Of a DNA stretch of 64,000 nucleotides, positions 43,655 through 52,666 are shown in pieces. A program made the translations under genes and the position numbers. Every line of letters begins with the position of its first letter. Positions within the stretch are counted from its first letter, which is position 1. The notes under the pieces are model-generated. The model was not told the origin of the DNA, made no database searches, and was given only the letters and a program-made list of their open reading frames with translations. The DNA comes from Sneathiella limimaris (GTDB lineage: Bacteria > Pseudomonadota > Alphaproteobacteria > Sneathiellales > Sneathiellaceae). The stretch is from the NCBI RefSeq assembly GCF_012932565.1, contig NZ_JABBYJ010000001.1:744001-808000 (forward strand). Reading direction: 5' to 3'.

Positions 43655-44110
43655 TTAGAAATTCTGCTTATTAATTACATAGTGAACTGTTGAACGTGAA
43701 CAATTTGATACTTCTGCTATCTGGCGGATTGACTGTCCTTTCATGTGAAGTTTAAGTATTCTCGAGTTTCGATTTTGAATTGTTTCGGCTTTATGAGCTT
43801 TATACTGAGCATCAAAATTAGCCTCAACAACTACCATAGGTAAATCAAAGACAGTGGATGCACGTCCACACGCGATCTGCTTCTGCACACCTTCCAGAAC
43901 TAACTCTAAAGCCATTTTGCCGGCTAGAACCAAGTTCTTGTGCCTATGTATGGTTTCGGCCTGAATCTTCTCTTCCTGGCCTAATAGGAGCTTCTTACGA
44001 CTAGCTAGGTTTCTCAAGCGCTTTGCTTGATCTTCGAAGTAATCAGCTAATGAAAGGAGAGATTTGACATCTAGTTCTTCTATTGCATTTGTCTCGGGTT
44101 TGCGAAGCAT
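43655..44110 (-). CDS. HTH protein of the small element, unrecognised family
   Basis: 151 residues, helical. The C-terminal 30 residues form a resolvase-type HTH (ILKLHMKGQSIRQIAEVSNC, SRSTVHYVINKQ). Upstream is a long helical region with KRLRNLASRKKLLLGQEEKI. It may be a DNA-binding partitioning, recombination-helper or regulator protein. It ends the minus-strand run of element genes and lies 6 bases from the membrane protein gene. Confidence 0.65.
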   Translation of the reverse strand: MLRKPETNAIEELDVKSLLSLADYFEDQAKRLRNLASRKKLLLGQEEKIQAETIHRHKNLVLAGKMALELVLEGVQKQIACGRASTVFDLPMVVVEANFDAQYKAHKAETIQNRNSRILKLHMKGQSIRQIAEVSNCSRSTVHYVINKQNF

Positions 44111-44116
44111 AGCGTG

Positions 44117-45274
44117 TTACGGCGAGCCAGATTTGAACCGATCCAATAACTTTCCAATCTGTTCTAGCCCGTCATAAGTACTTGGTAGTTTGTTTGAGTC
44201 GGTTAGGATGCCGCTAAAAATTAGGTTTTCAAATTTTTCAAGCACTACTCCATCTTTCTCTTTAATTTCAGAGGAGTATTCAGCATAGCTTTGGATAAAC
44301 TGACAAAGTGTTTGCCTTAGTTCAATTTGTAGACGTTGTAATTTTACGGAATTATAGCTGTGTAAAATCACTCTAAAGAAATAAATTAGAAGTATTTCTA
44401 TAGCTATTATAGTTGGTAGGTATACCAGATGTGAAAAATCAGGATTTTCTACGCTGAATATTAGGAAATAAAGTTCTGACAATAAAGGTACTAAGGCTAA
44501 TATCCCGACGACTACTAACCCTGTAAAATGCCACCTTTGTTTTATTATAATTGTTTTCTTGAGTTCCTCAAAGCCTTGAAATAGTCCAACGAAGTTAAAA
44601 CCAACCTCATACTCTTTCAGAGCTGCCTGTAGTTCAGCTACTTTGCGTTCTTTTTCACTTAATATCGCTTCCCAGCTTTTTGTTAGTGTTTTTGCCTCCT
44701 CAATTTTGTTATTGAAATCTCTAAAGCTTTCTATTCCCTCTGTATTTAACATTGAGCTAACTAGTTCAATTGGCATTTTGAGGCGAGCATACAAATATTG
44801 TGAATGTTCGTCTTCGCCTTTTGAAGGATGAATTTTGTCGATATCTGCTTTTATAAACTGCAGTTCTGTACTCAGTTTTTTGTTTGAGCCAATAAAAAAT
44901 TCCAGTTCGCATAGAAATCTATATAAGTATGAACTTATATCGGAAACATCAGACTGCATAGATTCGGAAAAGTTTGCTAACTGATCTACCAGATGTTCGC
45001 CTATCGACTGTCTATTGTAGACAGTTTTTTCATCCCATAGTTCTGGGTTTTTCTGTATGAAGGGTAAGACTGAAGTAACGAACTTTATTTCTGCTTTGAT
45101 CTCATTTGTTAATGGTTCGCATTTTTTTAGTTCTCTTAAAAATGATGCAATAACATTTTGAGTATTTTCATCTGCAAAATTCATCATGTTAGCAAGTGTC
45201 CGTGAATGTAGTATTTGTTTTCGGTAATTTACCTCATAAATAGTGTGATTGCAATTTTGTAGCATTGGCGTCAA
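44117..45274 (-). CDS. Membrane protein of unknown function with large cytoplasmic domain
   Basis: 385 residues. The first 235 residues are soluble and helical (ASFLRELKKCEPLTNEIKAE ... ILSEKERKVAELQAALKEYE). Then two transmembrane helices follow (HFTGLVVVGILALVPLLSEL and VYLPTIIAIEILLIYFFRVI, about 250-310), and a helical C-terminal tail. I recognise no family. The layout, a large helical sensor or coiled-coil domain ahead of a membrane hairpin, recalls membrane effectors of phage-defence or conjugation-interference systems, but this is conjecture. It sits between an XRE gene and an HTH gene on the same strand. Confidence 0.7.
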   Translation of the reverse strand: MTPMLQNCNHTIYEVNYRKQILHSRTLANMMNFADENTQNVIASFLRELKKCEPLTNEIKAEIKFVTSVLPFIQKNPELWDEKTVYNRQSIGEHLVDQLANFSESMQSDVSDISSYLYRFLCELEFFIGSNKKLSTELQFIKADIDKIHPSKGEDEHSQYLYARLKMPIELVSSMLNTEGIESFRDFNNKIEEAKTLTKSWEAILSEKERKVAELQAALKEYEVGFNFVGLFQGFEELKKTIIIKQRWHFTGLVVVGILALVPLLSELYFLIFSVENPDFSHLVYLPTIIAIEILLIYFFRVILHSYNSVKLQRLQIELRQTLCQFIQSYAEYSSEIKEKDGVVLEKFENLIFSGILTDSNKLPSTYDGLEQIGKLLDRFKSGSP

Positions 45275-45309
45275 TGTTAGGGCAGATGATTATCTGCCCT
45301 ATATCATAA

Positions 45310-46050
45310 CTAATCATCGGTATATTTTTCGCTGTTTCTGGGAAACAGCTTTTTATCTGAAAAGTTTGGAAAGTTAGTAGAGTAAAAAGCTTCACTTTTA
45401 AACTTCGCTCTTATCTCGTGAATAATTTCTTCATGATTTTCCCATTCGATCCAAAATATTTTATGAGAAGGAGCAAGATTATAGTGCTCAGCTAGCTTCG
45501 ACAAAGCGCTCATTTCAATATTGTATAAATCTACACCATAAATAGCTGTATCGATAATTCTTAGGGAAAGTTCTGTAATTCCTAAATTCAGCATATTTTC
45601 AGTCGAAATTCCTTTTGCACTTGCCAGTTTCTTTAGTTCGTCTTCTCCTAGAAATCTGAGAGCAGATTGTAAGGCCTCTACATGAGCCAGAGCTTTAGTA
45701 GGTTCAGCGGCAAACCCGGTTTCTCTAATGCAGTTAATTTCTTCTATATGATCCAATGCTTCAGAGAAGTATTTTGTGTGATTAGACTCAGATCTAGTAG
45801 TTTCATTTTCGCTCTCTGGCATTCCTAATAAAGATTCTGAGTTTATTTCGAGTACCTCGCATAAAGTTTGTAGGCGGGAAATGTTGGGTTCCATACTTCC
45901 ATACTCATATTTCTCAATAGATTTTTCTGGAATATTGGTGATGGCTGCCAATTCTTTGCGGCTATAGCCTTTGTGCGTTCTTGCCATTTTCAATCGCTCC
46001 GCTGGAGTGATTGTGCTGTCAGAAACCTTTTGCGTGGTTAGATCTTTCAT
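45310..46050 (-). CDS. XRE-family regulator (second in element)
   Basis: 246 residues. The Cro/C1 HTH spans about 18-75 (AERLKMARTHKGYSRKELAA, ITNIPEKSIEKYEYGSMEPN). The long C-terminal part (about 170 residues) is helical and unrelated to known sensor domains by eye (DHIEEINCIRETGFAAEPTK). It lies immediately downstream of rep and upstream of the membrane protein, so it may regulate replication or the membrane protein gene. Confidence 0.85.
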   Translation of the reverse strand: MKDLTTQKVSDSTITPAERLKMARTHKGYSRKELAAITNIPEKSIEKYEYGSMEPNISRLQTLCEVLEINSESLLGMPESENETTRSESNHTKYFSEALDHIEEINCIRETGFAAEPTKALAHVEALQSALRFLGEDELKKLASAKGISTENMLNLGITELSLRIIDTAIYGVDLYNIEMSALSKLAEHYNLAPSHKIFWIEWENHEEIIHEIRAKFKSEAFYSTNFPNFSDKKLFPRNSEKYTDD

Positions 46051-46068
46051 AGCTACTGATCCTATAAG

Positions 46069-47616
46069 TTATTGAAAAATATAGTTTGAGGGGTGTTCCC
46101 CGGGAGTTTCGGAGAACTTCCCCGAGTTGGCGTTTAACTGGAAATGTTCAGATTGATGGTTTGAGTGATAATTGTTGTGGTCTGTCTCTCTTCCGTTGAG
46201 AGGGTCTAGGACAGTTGTCGTTGTTGTGTGCTTCATAGAAGCGCTCTCGCGCCAAAGGCGAAGGGCTTGCGTTTGCACTTTGTCTAATTGCCTCTTGCGG
46301 ATGAGGTCGTTTAAATTCCCGGAGAAATTGCGTACAATTAGACAGGGTTCATAGCGTCGGGTGAATTTCGGCATGGGGTTAGTGATCGCCACAACAATAT
46401 CTTGCGTCTCTCCACTTTCATTCCGCTCTTGCTTGGCTCCAGTGCGTGCCTTTGGTTGAACGTTCCATCCCCATCTTCCGTTCTGATCTGGAGCTTTAAC
46501 CAGCTTCAGGCGGTCCTCACGGAGCTTTCTGCGAAATTCCCGGATAGGTCCAAGTGGATGAAAGAACTTTAGTCGGCAAGTCTGTAGGAATAATTCTTTG
46601 AGCTCGCCATTTGTAAGGAGGTCGAACTCACAAGGTTTAAAAACGTATTTAACACACTCAGCTGGGTTCCGAATTCTCTCGTCGTGGGCGTACCCCTTAT
46701 CAAAACGAGATTTTATAAACTCCATTGTCTCTGCCCACTTTTTGGGACCAAGACGCTTCGTGGAGCGCATTAAGACATGGGAATGCATGTTTAGGTGGGG
46801 GTCATTATCACTGGCGCGTTTGATCGTATTTTCAACATTGTAGTAAACAAACTGAATTCCCCGTTCTTTCAATACGGGGTCGGCACTTATCTTGGAGATT
46901 TTCCGGGTAAAGGCCTTGTGTTCGTTACGATACGAAGAAAGCGGTACCCATCCGTTGCTTATCACTAGCATGCGGAGATGTCTTCGATTGCTGTTATCCA
47001 TGAAGTATCGAACGTGCCTAAGCATGTCATGCACATTGCGGGCTTGCATGGATGGGATAATGTTAGAGTTTCGGAAGTGGTTGGCCTTTTCCACTTCACC
47101 AGAACAGAGACCGATGATTGTCGTAGAATTATCTTGTTGATAAGCTGGTATACCTTCGCTTTCTAGCCGTCGTGCAATATCGAATGATTGTTCTCTTAAT
47201 TGCCTTTCTCGGCTTTTTGCTTCGATAAACTTTTCTCTGTTTAATTCCTTCCCGACAGTTTTCTCCCATAGCTCTGCTGTAGATAGAACACCGGTACCCT
47301 TTGGAAGTTGACTGCCGTTTAATTTTATTTCTCCGGTAAGTACATCATAGACTTCACGTGCCGTAGACACTGCCAGTATATCATTAGTACCAAAGCGAGG
47401 GTGTTCCCCCTCGCGCTCCCCCCGCTCGCCGCGTGGCAGGGGTGCAGGAAGGTTTTTCCTGCACCCCAATACAGAAGCTTGTAGTGTTGCCGCCGGGTCA
47501 AGGGACTGCCGCACCAATTCTGAGCTGCGCTCAGAACCGTGCAGTCCCTTGACCCGGACGTCTGTTGAGAAAGATGGAGATGGTCGCTGCTGGGGCGTTG
47601 GGTGTCTCGAAATCAT
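46069..47616 (-). CDS. rep: Rolling-circle replication initiator (HUH endonuclease family)
   Basis: 515 residues, start coupled by four-base overlap to the small gene upstream. Residues about 190-340 hold the Rep core: MLVISNGWVPLSSYRNEHK, the metal-binding HUH-type motif HLNMHSHVLM (His 277 and 279) and the catalytic Tyr motif ECVKYVFKP (Tyr324, Lys327). These nick a plus origin and join to the DNA 5' end, driving rolling-circle replication of the excised element. The N-terminal 90 residues are low complexity and encoded by a cluster of strong hairpins (47395-47557) that probably includes the replication origin. It resembles plasmid and filamentous-phage-type Reps. Confidence 0.8.
   Translation of the reverse strand: MISRHPTPQQRPSPSFSTDVRVKGLHGSERSSELVRQSLDPAATLQASVLGCRKNLPAPLPRGERGEREGEHPRFGTNDILAVSTAREVYDVLTGEIKLNGSQLPKGTGVLSTAELWEKTVGKELNREKFIEAKSRERQLREQSFDIARRLESEGIPAYQQDNSTTIIGLCSGEVEKANHFRNSNIIPSMQARNVHDMLRHVRYFMDNSNRRHLRMLVISNGWVPLSSYRNEHKAFTRKISKISADPVLKERGIQFVYYNVENTIKRASDNDPHLNMHSHVLMRSTKRLGPKKWAETMEFIKSRFDKGYAHDERIRNPAECVKYVFKPCEFDLLTNGELKELFLQTCRLKFFHPLGPIREFRRKLREDRLKLVKAPDQNGRWGWNVQPKARTGAKQERNESGETQDIVVAITNPMPKFTRRYEPCLIVRNFSGNLNDLIRKRQLDKVQTQALRLWRESASMKHTTTTTVLDPLNGRETDHNNYHSNHQSEHFQLNANSGKFSETPGEHPSNYIFQ
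47395..47557. repeat. Cluster of three hairpins inside the 5' end of rep: candidate replication origin
   Basis: Hairpin one pairs GCGAGGG (47395-47401) with CCCTCGC (47408-47414). Hairpin two pairs GGGGTGCAGGAA (47439-47450) with TTCCTGCACCCC (47456-47467), 12 bp perfect. Hairpin three is nested: an outer 17-bp perfect stem CCGGGTCAAGGGACTGC (47493-47509) with its complement at 47541-47557, and an inner 8-bp stem TTCTGAGC/GCTCAGAA (47518-47525, 47529-47536) with a TGC loop. Such structures suit a double-strand origin (nick site) or single-strand origin for the adjacent Rep. Confidence 0.7.
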
Positions 47617-47852
47617 TGGAGAGTGACACCCTGCATTTCTGCTAACGAATTATGTTCGTAACGATCGCAGACTATCTTGAGAGCTTCTGTGTACTCCTCT
47701 CCAAAAATCTCAATGGAAGCGACAAAAGTTTGATCCGCAATTGCTTGTAATGCATTTGCTTGATCGACGTAGCCGAGTTTTTTGTATTCGGCGACGAGTT
47801 TGCATGTAAGAGCTAACCATTCAGCAGAATCGAGTGCAGTAAACGGTATCAT
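47613..47852 (-). CDS. Small protein upstream of rep
   Basis: 79 residues, acidic and helical (LVAEYKKLGYVDQANALQAI, VASIEIFGEEYTEALKIVCD). No membrane segment or known domain. Its stop overlaps the rep start by four bases, so rep translation is coupled to it, and it may be a copy-control or accessory protein. It is the first gene of the minus-strand run beside the tRNA-Arg end. Confidence 0.65.
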   Translation of the reverse strand: MIPFTALDSAEWLALTCKLVAEYKKLGYVDQANALQAIADQTFVASIEIFGEEYTEALKIVCDRYEHNSLAEMQGVTLQ

Positions 47853-48000
47853 GCTGAACCTCCAAACTCGGAGATTTCAACAATTGCGATATGCTTTCTA
47901 AGTGGTGAGTTTGGTGGATAAAACTTAGTGTAACGAGGACATAACTCGGACAACGCCGGAGAGATTACAGGCGTAAATACCGCTAAGTTGTTGGGAAATA

Positions 48001-48077
<77 letters not shown>

Positions 48078-48244
48078 TGAAGAGGACCTTCGTATAACGT
48101 ACCTCAAATCAAAGCGCAATGATAAAGTCTTTTACGTTTTGGGGAAAATCTGCGCTTTAGCAATAGATTTGCTTCGGCTTTTGAAAAATTTTGGTATTTT
48201 GTGAAAAATGGATTCTGGGGATGTCCCTAGCTGAGGAGTAATGA

Positions 48245-48985
48245 ATGACCTATTGCGTTGGCATGGCCTTGAAAGAAGGGCTTGTTATGGTGTCGGACAG
48301 TCGCACCAATGCGGGCGTTGATCATATTTCTGTTTTTCGAAAGCTTACTTTGTGGAATGAGCCCAATGAGAGGATTATTGCTCTTACGACTGCTGGAAAT
48401 TTGGCGGTTACACAGGCAGTTGTAGATATGGTCACGGAAGGTCTTCCGCTGGATGAAGATGAGGAAGAGGATGTTGTGACCATGGCGACCGTTGAGACCA
48501 TGCGTGATGCGGCTCGCCTGGTTGGAAAAGCCCTTCGGCTAGTGGAGAAGCAGGATGGAGAAGCCTTGCGTCAACAGGGAATGGATTTCAATGCAACGTT
48601 TCTGCTGGGCGGACAAATTAAGGGCGGTAAAATGCGGCTCTTCAATATTTACTCTGCAGGAAATTTTATCGAAGCCACAGAACAGACACCATATTTTCAA
48701 ATTGGCGAGACTAAATACGGAAAACCCATTGTTGATCGAGTGATTCAATATGACTTGGAGTTGAATGAAGCTGTCAAACTTGCCCTTATTTCTATGGACT
48801 CCACACTCCGCTCCAACATTTCAGTCGGGCCACCACTAGATATCCTGACTATCCGACGGGATGCCCTTAAAATTGAGACCCAGAGGGTCATTGATGAGGG
48901 AGATCCCTACCTTCGGGAAATTCAGAAACGATGGGGCAATGCGCTGAGATCAGCTTTTAAACGAATTCCGCCAATGCCGGAATGA
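48245..48985 (+). CDS. Anbu-type proteasome-like peptidase (ancestral beta subunit)
   Basis: 246 residues. The start MTYCVGMALKEGLVMVSDSR places Thr at position 2, the N-terminal nucleophile exposed after Met removal, and shows the Anbu/HslV-like fold (LVMVSDSRTNAGVDHISVFR). Anbu assembles into an open helical or lock-washer-shaped self-compartment with unclear substrates. Its convergent neighbours are a transglutaminase-like protein, an alpha-E protein and a circularly permuted ATP-grasp protein, the diagnostic Anbu gene set. That set probably makes and processes a small peptide tag or protein modification. Confidence 0.93.
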   Translation: MTYCVGMALKEGLVMVSDSRTNAGVDHISVFRKLTLWNEPNERIIALTTAGNLAVTQAVVDMVTEGLPLDEDEEEDVVTMATVETMRDAARLVGKALRLVEKQDGEALRQQGMDFNATFLLGGQIKGGKMRLFNIYSAGNFIEATEQTPYFQIGETKYGKPIVDRVIQYDLELNEAVKLALISMDSTLRSNISVGPPLDILTIRRDALKIETQRVIDEGDPYLREIQKRWGNALRSAFKRIPPMPE

Positions 48986-48997
48986 GCGCGCAAGATC

Positions 48998-49873
48998 TTA
49001 CGGGTTGATTTTTTCCACTGTGACACTGACCTGCATATCCATGAAGTCTTCGGGCATGCCAAAATAAGTTCCCCGGACTACAATCGCCTGTGAGGGATCC
49101 CGCGTAACAGCGACACGGATCAAGTTTGTTCCGCCAATAATGCCGTTGGTGGGGTCATATTCGATCCAGCCTGCACCTGGCAGGAACACTTGCGTCCAGG
49201 CATGGGTGGCACCTGCACCCCGAAGCCCAGACGTTTCAGTCTTGTTGGGATCATATAGATAGCCAGTCACAAAACGGGCAGCAAGGCCAAGGGTTCGGGC
49301 GGCTTCAATCATTAGAAGGGCAAAGTCCCGACAGGTTCCTTGTTGCTTGATAAGGGTCTCATCTGGAGCCTGAGTTCCCTCTTCATTCCGGGTGACATAC
49401 TCAAACTCTTCGCGAATGATCTGGGTCATGGCGGATAAGGTTTTTTCGGTTTCCCCGTTCCCTTGCTCCAGACACCGGTTCGCCCAATCAACGATCCGGT
49501 CTTCTGGGTCTGGATAATGCCGTTCATGAGTGCGGGCGAGGTCCCCAACTTCGTCTGCCGAGTAAGTAAATGGCAGGCGCTGGGCATGAATATCGATTGG
49601 AAATTCTGTGTCTTCCAGTCCGTAATGTTCAACAACAACGGTGCTTTCAAGAACCAGATGATCAGAAGGCTCTTTAAATTCAGCAACAGCTATGGAGTTA
49701 CTGAACACATCATGATGCCATCTGACTTCTGCTGTTGGGGATAGACTAAGCTCGCTGGAGACATGACGTAAATCGTGACTGTCTCTGGGGCGGAACATAA
49801 GACGGTGCTCACCAAACGAGAGAGGCCTGTTATACCGATACTCTGTCCGGTGACGAATACGCAGGGTCTGCAT
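48998..49873 (-). CDS. Transglutaminase-like cysteine protease family protein (Anbu gene cluster)
   Basis: 291 residues. The N-terminal region (MQTLRIRHRTEYRYNRPLSF) is typical of bacterial transglutaminase-like proteins. The catalytic triad is in place: Cys in QQGTCRDFALLMIEAARTLG, His in GATHAWTQVFLPG and Asp in WIEYDPTNG. It may hydrolyse or form isopeptide bonds on the product of its ATP-grasp partner. It lies 12 bases from the alpha-E gene on the same strand and is convergent with anbu. Confidence 0.93.
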   Translation of the reverse strand: MQTLRIRHRTEYRYNRPLSFGEHRLMFRPRDSHDLRHVSSELSLSPTAEVRWHHDVFSNSIAVAEFKEPSDHLVLESTVVVEHYGLEDTEFPIDIHAQRLPFTYSADEVGDLARTHERHYPDPEDRIVDWANRCLEQGNGETEKTLSAMTQIIREEFEYVTRNEEGTQAPDETLIKQQGTCRDFALLMIEAARTLGLAARFVTGYLYDPNKTETSGLRGAGATHAWTQVFLPGAGWIEYDPTNGIIGGTNLIRVAVTRDPSQAIVVRGTYFGMPEDFMDMQVSVTVEKINP

Positions 49874-49884
49874 TTTTCATTGTC

Positions 49885-50844
49885 CTAGTTACCCTTACCG
49901 AAACAACCTTTTGCGAGTACCGTTGTAAACGTGACCAGTTGTTGCTGCAAGGTATCAGCAAATTCATGGAGTCCAGTCGAAACCAATGACTGAACATCTG
50001 CCCCTGACAACTGCTTGCGGATGATTTCCAATGCCTGCATGGCGTCCCGGGCTTTTTCCACGTCATGGAGTTCAATAAGCTCATCCATATAGTCGCGGAT
50101 TTCCTCAATACAATAATTCACGGACCGCGGGAAGGAAATATTCAACAAAATGAAATCGGTAATTTCATGAGACCTAAGGTGTATAGGATGGGTCCGGCGA
50201 TATGCCTGATACCCGCCGACCGACCGCAACAGGCCTGTCCAATGGGATAGGTTTTCGCCAGCATCGGCGTCACCATAGCCAAGCTTTTGGGCACGGCGGA
50301 AGCCGACATCCAAGAGCCGTGAGGCCTGATCAGCCCGTTCCACCATCTTACCAATCCAATAGAATGTGTAGGCCTGATCCCGATACAGGGTTGCTTCGGT
50401 AATGCCCGAATGTGCTTGGCACCTTTCTTTGATGCTTTGACAGAATCCAGAGAAACGACGCGTTTGAATGTCGCGCTTTTTAACCGTCGAGAAAAAGTTA
50501 TGCAGAGTATTAATCTCTGACCACATCTCTGTACTGATTAAGTGCCTTAAGGAGCGGGCATTTTCGCGAGCCAACATAACTGATGTGATCAGTGATGTAG
50601 AGTTCTTTTTATCAATGGAATAGAAGTAGATCACATCTTCAGTTGTGATTTTTTTATATTGCTTTTTGTATCGTTCAAGATCGCCATTGACCTCCAGAAT
50701 GAGTTCCCAATCCTGGGTTCCATGTTCATCCCGAGAATGTGTCTCGGTGACTTCCAAAAGGCGAGCTAGACTATCTGTTCGCTCCATGTAACGAGCGAGC
50801 CAGAAAATATTCAGCGCAAATCTCGATAGCAGACTATTTTTCAA
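49885..50844 (-). CDS. Alpha-E domain protein (Anbu gene cluster)
   Basis: About 319 residues from a TTG at 50842-50844 (L-KNSLLSRFALNIFWLARYM), where family members begin ('LSR-A-N-FWLARYMER'). The frame is open up to 50889 but that part overlaps the upstream gene by 56 bases. It is all-helical, with conserved YMERTDSLARLLEVTETHSR and YTFYWIGKMVERADQASRLL. Alpha-E proteins always accompany the circularly permuted ATP-grasp protein and probably scaffold or act in the same peptide ligation. The start overlaps the ATP-grasp stop by 11 bases. Confidence 0.9.
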   Translation of the reverse strand: MKNSLLSRFALNIFWLARYMERTDSLARLLEVTETHSRDEHGTQDWELILEVNGDLERYKKQYKKITTEDVIYFYSIDKKNSTSLITSVMLARENARSLRHLISTEMWSEINTLHNFFSTVKKRDIQTRRFSGFCQSIKERCQAHSGITEATLYRDQAYTFYWIGKMVERADQASRLLDVGFRRAQKLGYGDADAGENLSHWTGLLRSVGGYQAYRRTHPIHLRSHEITDFILLNISFPRSVNYCIEEIRDYMDELIELHDVEKARDAMQALEIIRKQLSGADVQSLVSTGLHEFADTLQQQLVTFTTVLAKGCFGKGN

Positions 50845-52303
50845 GTACCCAGGTATCCTTAGATCCGCCCCCTTGCGAGGAGTTAACAATTAATGAGCCT
50901 TTGTTGAGTGCCACTCGGGTCAAACCACCCGGTAAAACCCATGTGTTTTTGCCTGTAACTGCAAAAGGTCGCAAATCAACATGCCGAGGCTCAATGCCTT
51001 CTTTGACCAACGTTGGGCAAACTGAAAGCCCAATAACTGGTTGCGAAATATAATTTGCTGGATCGTCCAGCAGTTCCTGTCGGCGCTGTGCCAACTCTTT
51101 TTTCGTAGCCCTTGGCCCCACCATAACACCGTATCCGCCAGCCTCACCAACTGGTTTGACCACAAGTTTATCAAGGTTGTCCAAGGTGAAATCCAAACCC
51201 TCTTTTTCACCACAGATATTTGTTTCTACGTTGTCGAGGATGGCATCTTCATCCAGATAATATTTGATGATCCTGGGCATGTAAGCATAGATTGCTTTAT
51301 CATCCGCCACGCCGGTTCCAATTGCATTCGCAAGAGTGACATTTCCTTTACGATAAGCTTGGAATAGTCCTGGAACACCCAGCATACTATCTTTTCGAAA
51401 TGCCTTGGGGTCGAGAAAATCATCCCCAATCCTTCTGTAAATGACATCAACCTGCTCTAAACCGGCTGTCGTTTTCATGTAGACCTTATCATCTTCTGTG
51501 ACCAGGTCTCCCCCTTCGACGAGTGGAACACCCATTTCACGTGCTAGGAAAACATGCTCAAAATAGGCAGAATTGTAGACGCCTGGAGATAGAAGAACGA
51601 CTGCTGGATTTGGACCTGCTCCTTTTGGGGCAACTTCAGCCAATGCTTTGTAAAGATGCAAGCCGTAGTCAGAGACCCGCCGGATCCCAACGCCTTTCAG
51701 GAAGTCAGGGAAAGTTCGAAGCATTAAATGGCGGTTTTCAACCACATAGGACACCCCAGATGGTGTGCGAGCGTTGTCTTCCAGGATTTTAAAACTGCCA
51801 TCCACATCGCGCACCAGATCGATACCGCAAATATGAACGTAAGTATCCTCGGGGATATGAACCCCTTCCATCTGCTTGCAGTAATTTTCGTTTCCGAAAA
51901 CCAACTCTTTCGGAATAAGTCCGTCTTTGAGGATCTTCTGATCGTGATAGATGTCCTTTAGAAACGTGTTGATGGCTTTCACACGCTGCTGAACACCTCT
52001 CTCGATCTTATCGAAGTCCTGTGCCGTGATTACTCGCGGTAAAACATCAAAGGGCAATATTCGGTCGATCGCCTGACTGTCGGTATAAACAGTAAAGGTA
52101 ATCCCCAAATTGTAGAGTTCTTTTTCGGACGCTTCTGCCCGACGACGGAGCGCTTTCAGACTCATCTTATCAAGTCTGCGATTAATAGTTTCAAGTGTCC
52201 GGGACGGAACTGAACTATTGTCAGGTAATCCCATGAGTTCACAATAGAACTCGCCCTGATCATAGGCTCCAAGTAGGCCTTTAAGAGAATTCATGACTAC
52301 CAT
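50834..52303 (-). CDS. Circularly permuted ATP-grasp type 2 protein (Anbu gene cluster)
   Basis: 489 residues with the permuted ATP-grasp pattern: DILPRVITAQDFDKIERGVQ-like (FDVLPRVITAQDFDKIERGV), CGIDLVRDVDGSFKILEDNA, RTPSGVSYVVENR, VKPVGEAGGYGVMVGPRAT and SLPRGGLTRVAL-like LPGGLTRVALNKGS. It probably forms peptide or amide bonds at the expense of ATP, with the alpha-E, transglutaminase and Anbu proteins as partners. First gene of the minus-strand three-gene operon. Confidence 0.92.
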   Translation of the reverse strand: MVVMNSLKGLLGAYDQGEFYCELMGLPDNSSVPSRTLETINRRLDKMSLKALRRRAEASEKELYNLGITFTVYTDSQAIDRILPFDVLPRVITAQDFDKIERGVQQRVKAINTFLKDIYHDQKILKDGLIPKELVFGNENYCKQMEGVHIPEDTYVHICGIDLVRDVDGSFKILEDNARTPSGVSYVVENRHLMLRTFPDFLKGVGIRRVSDYGLHLYKALAEVAPKGAGPNPAVVLLSPGVYNSAYFEHVFLAREMGVPLVEGGDLVTEDDKVYMKTTAGLEQVDVIYRRIGDDFLDPKAFRKDSMLGVPGLFQAYRKGNVTLANAIGTGVADDKAIYAYMPRIIKYYLDEDAILDNVETNICGEKEGLDFTLDNLDKLVVKPVGEAGGYGVMVGPRATKKELAQRRQELLDDPANYISQPVIGLSVCPTLVKEGIEPRHVDLRPFAVTGKNTWVLPGGLTRVALNKGSLIVNSSQGGGSKDTWVLEK

Positions 52304-52404
52304 TTTCTAAGTATTACTCGTTTACGGTAGCGGGATTTTTGAATGATGTCTAGCCAGCTATTTAAAATTTTTAGGCGTATATTTATTGGGCTTTTGCCCA
52401 ATTG

Positions 52405-52599
52405 TTAATCACTCTTTCTGCGCAGTTGATGGATCTTAGAAAGATATTTGTAGTGCTCTTTTTCTGATTGAATAATTTGGGTGAATTCTCGGCTATGATC
52501 AGATCCGTGATCATTCGACATAGCTCTTTCTTTTTCAACCCGCTGCCAATAACGATGTTTTCGATCTGCTGTGCGGGCCATATCTCTGCTTAATCCCAT
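52405..52599 (-). CDS. Small charged hypothetical protein
   Basis: 64 residues, rich in Arg, Lys, Glu and His (MGLSRDMARTADRKHRYWQR ... EHYKYLSKIHQLRRKSD). A strong GGAGGG lies six bases before the start, supporting real translation. No family recognised and no membrane segment. Confidence 0.65.
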   Translation of the reverse strand: MGLSRDMARTADRKHRYWQRVEKERAMSNDHGSDHSREFTQIIQSEKEHYKYLSKIHQLRRKSD

Positions 52600-52666
52600 A
52601 TCGTTCCCTCCAATTATCGCTATATACCTAATTTATGTAGGGCGAAGACGTAAAAAAACGACAAAA

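Noticed and set aside
46069-47616. Intact filamentous prophage around rep
   Set aside because: No coat, Zot-like or secretin genes are present between 39.4 and 48.0 kb, so it is an element with a Rep, not a complete inovirus.
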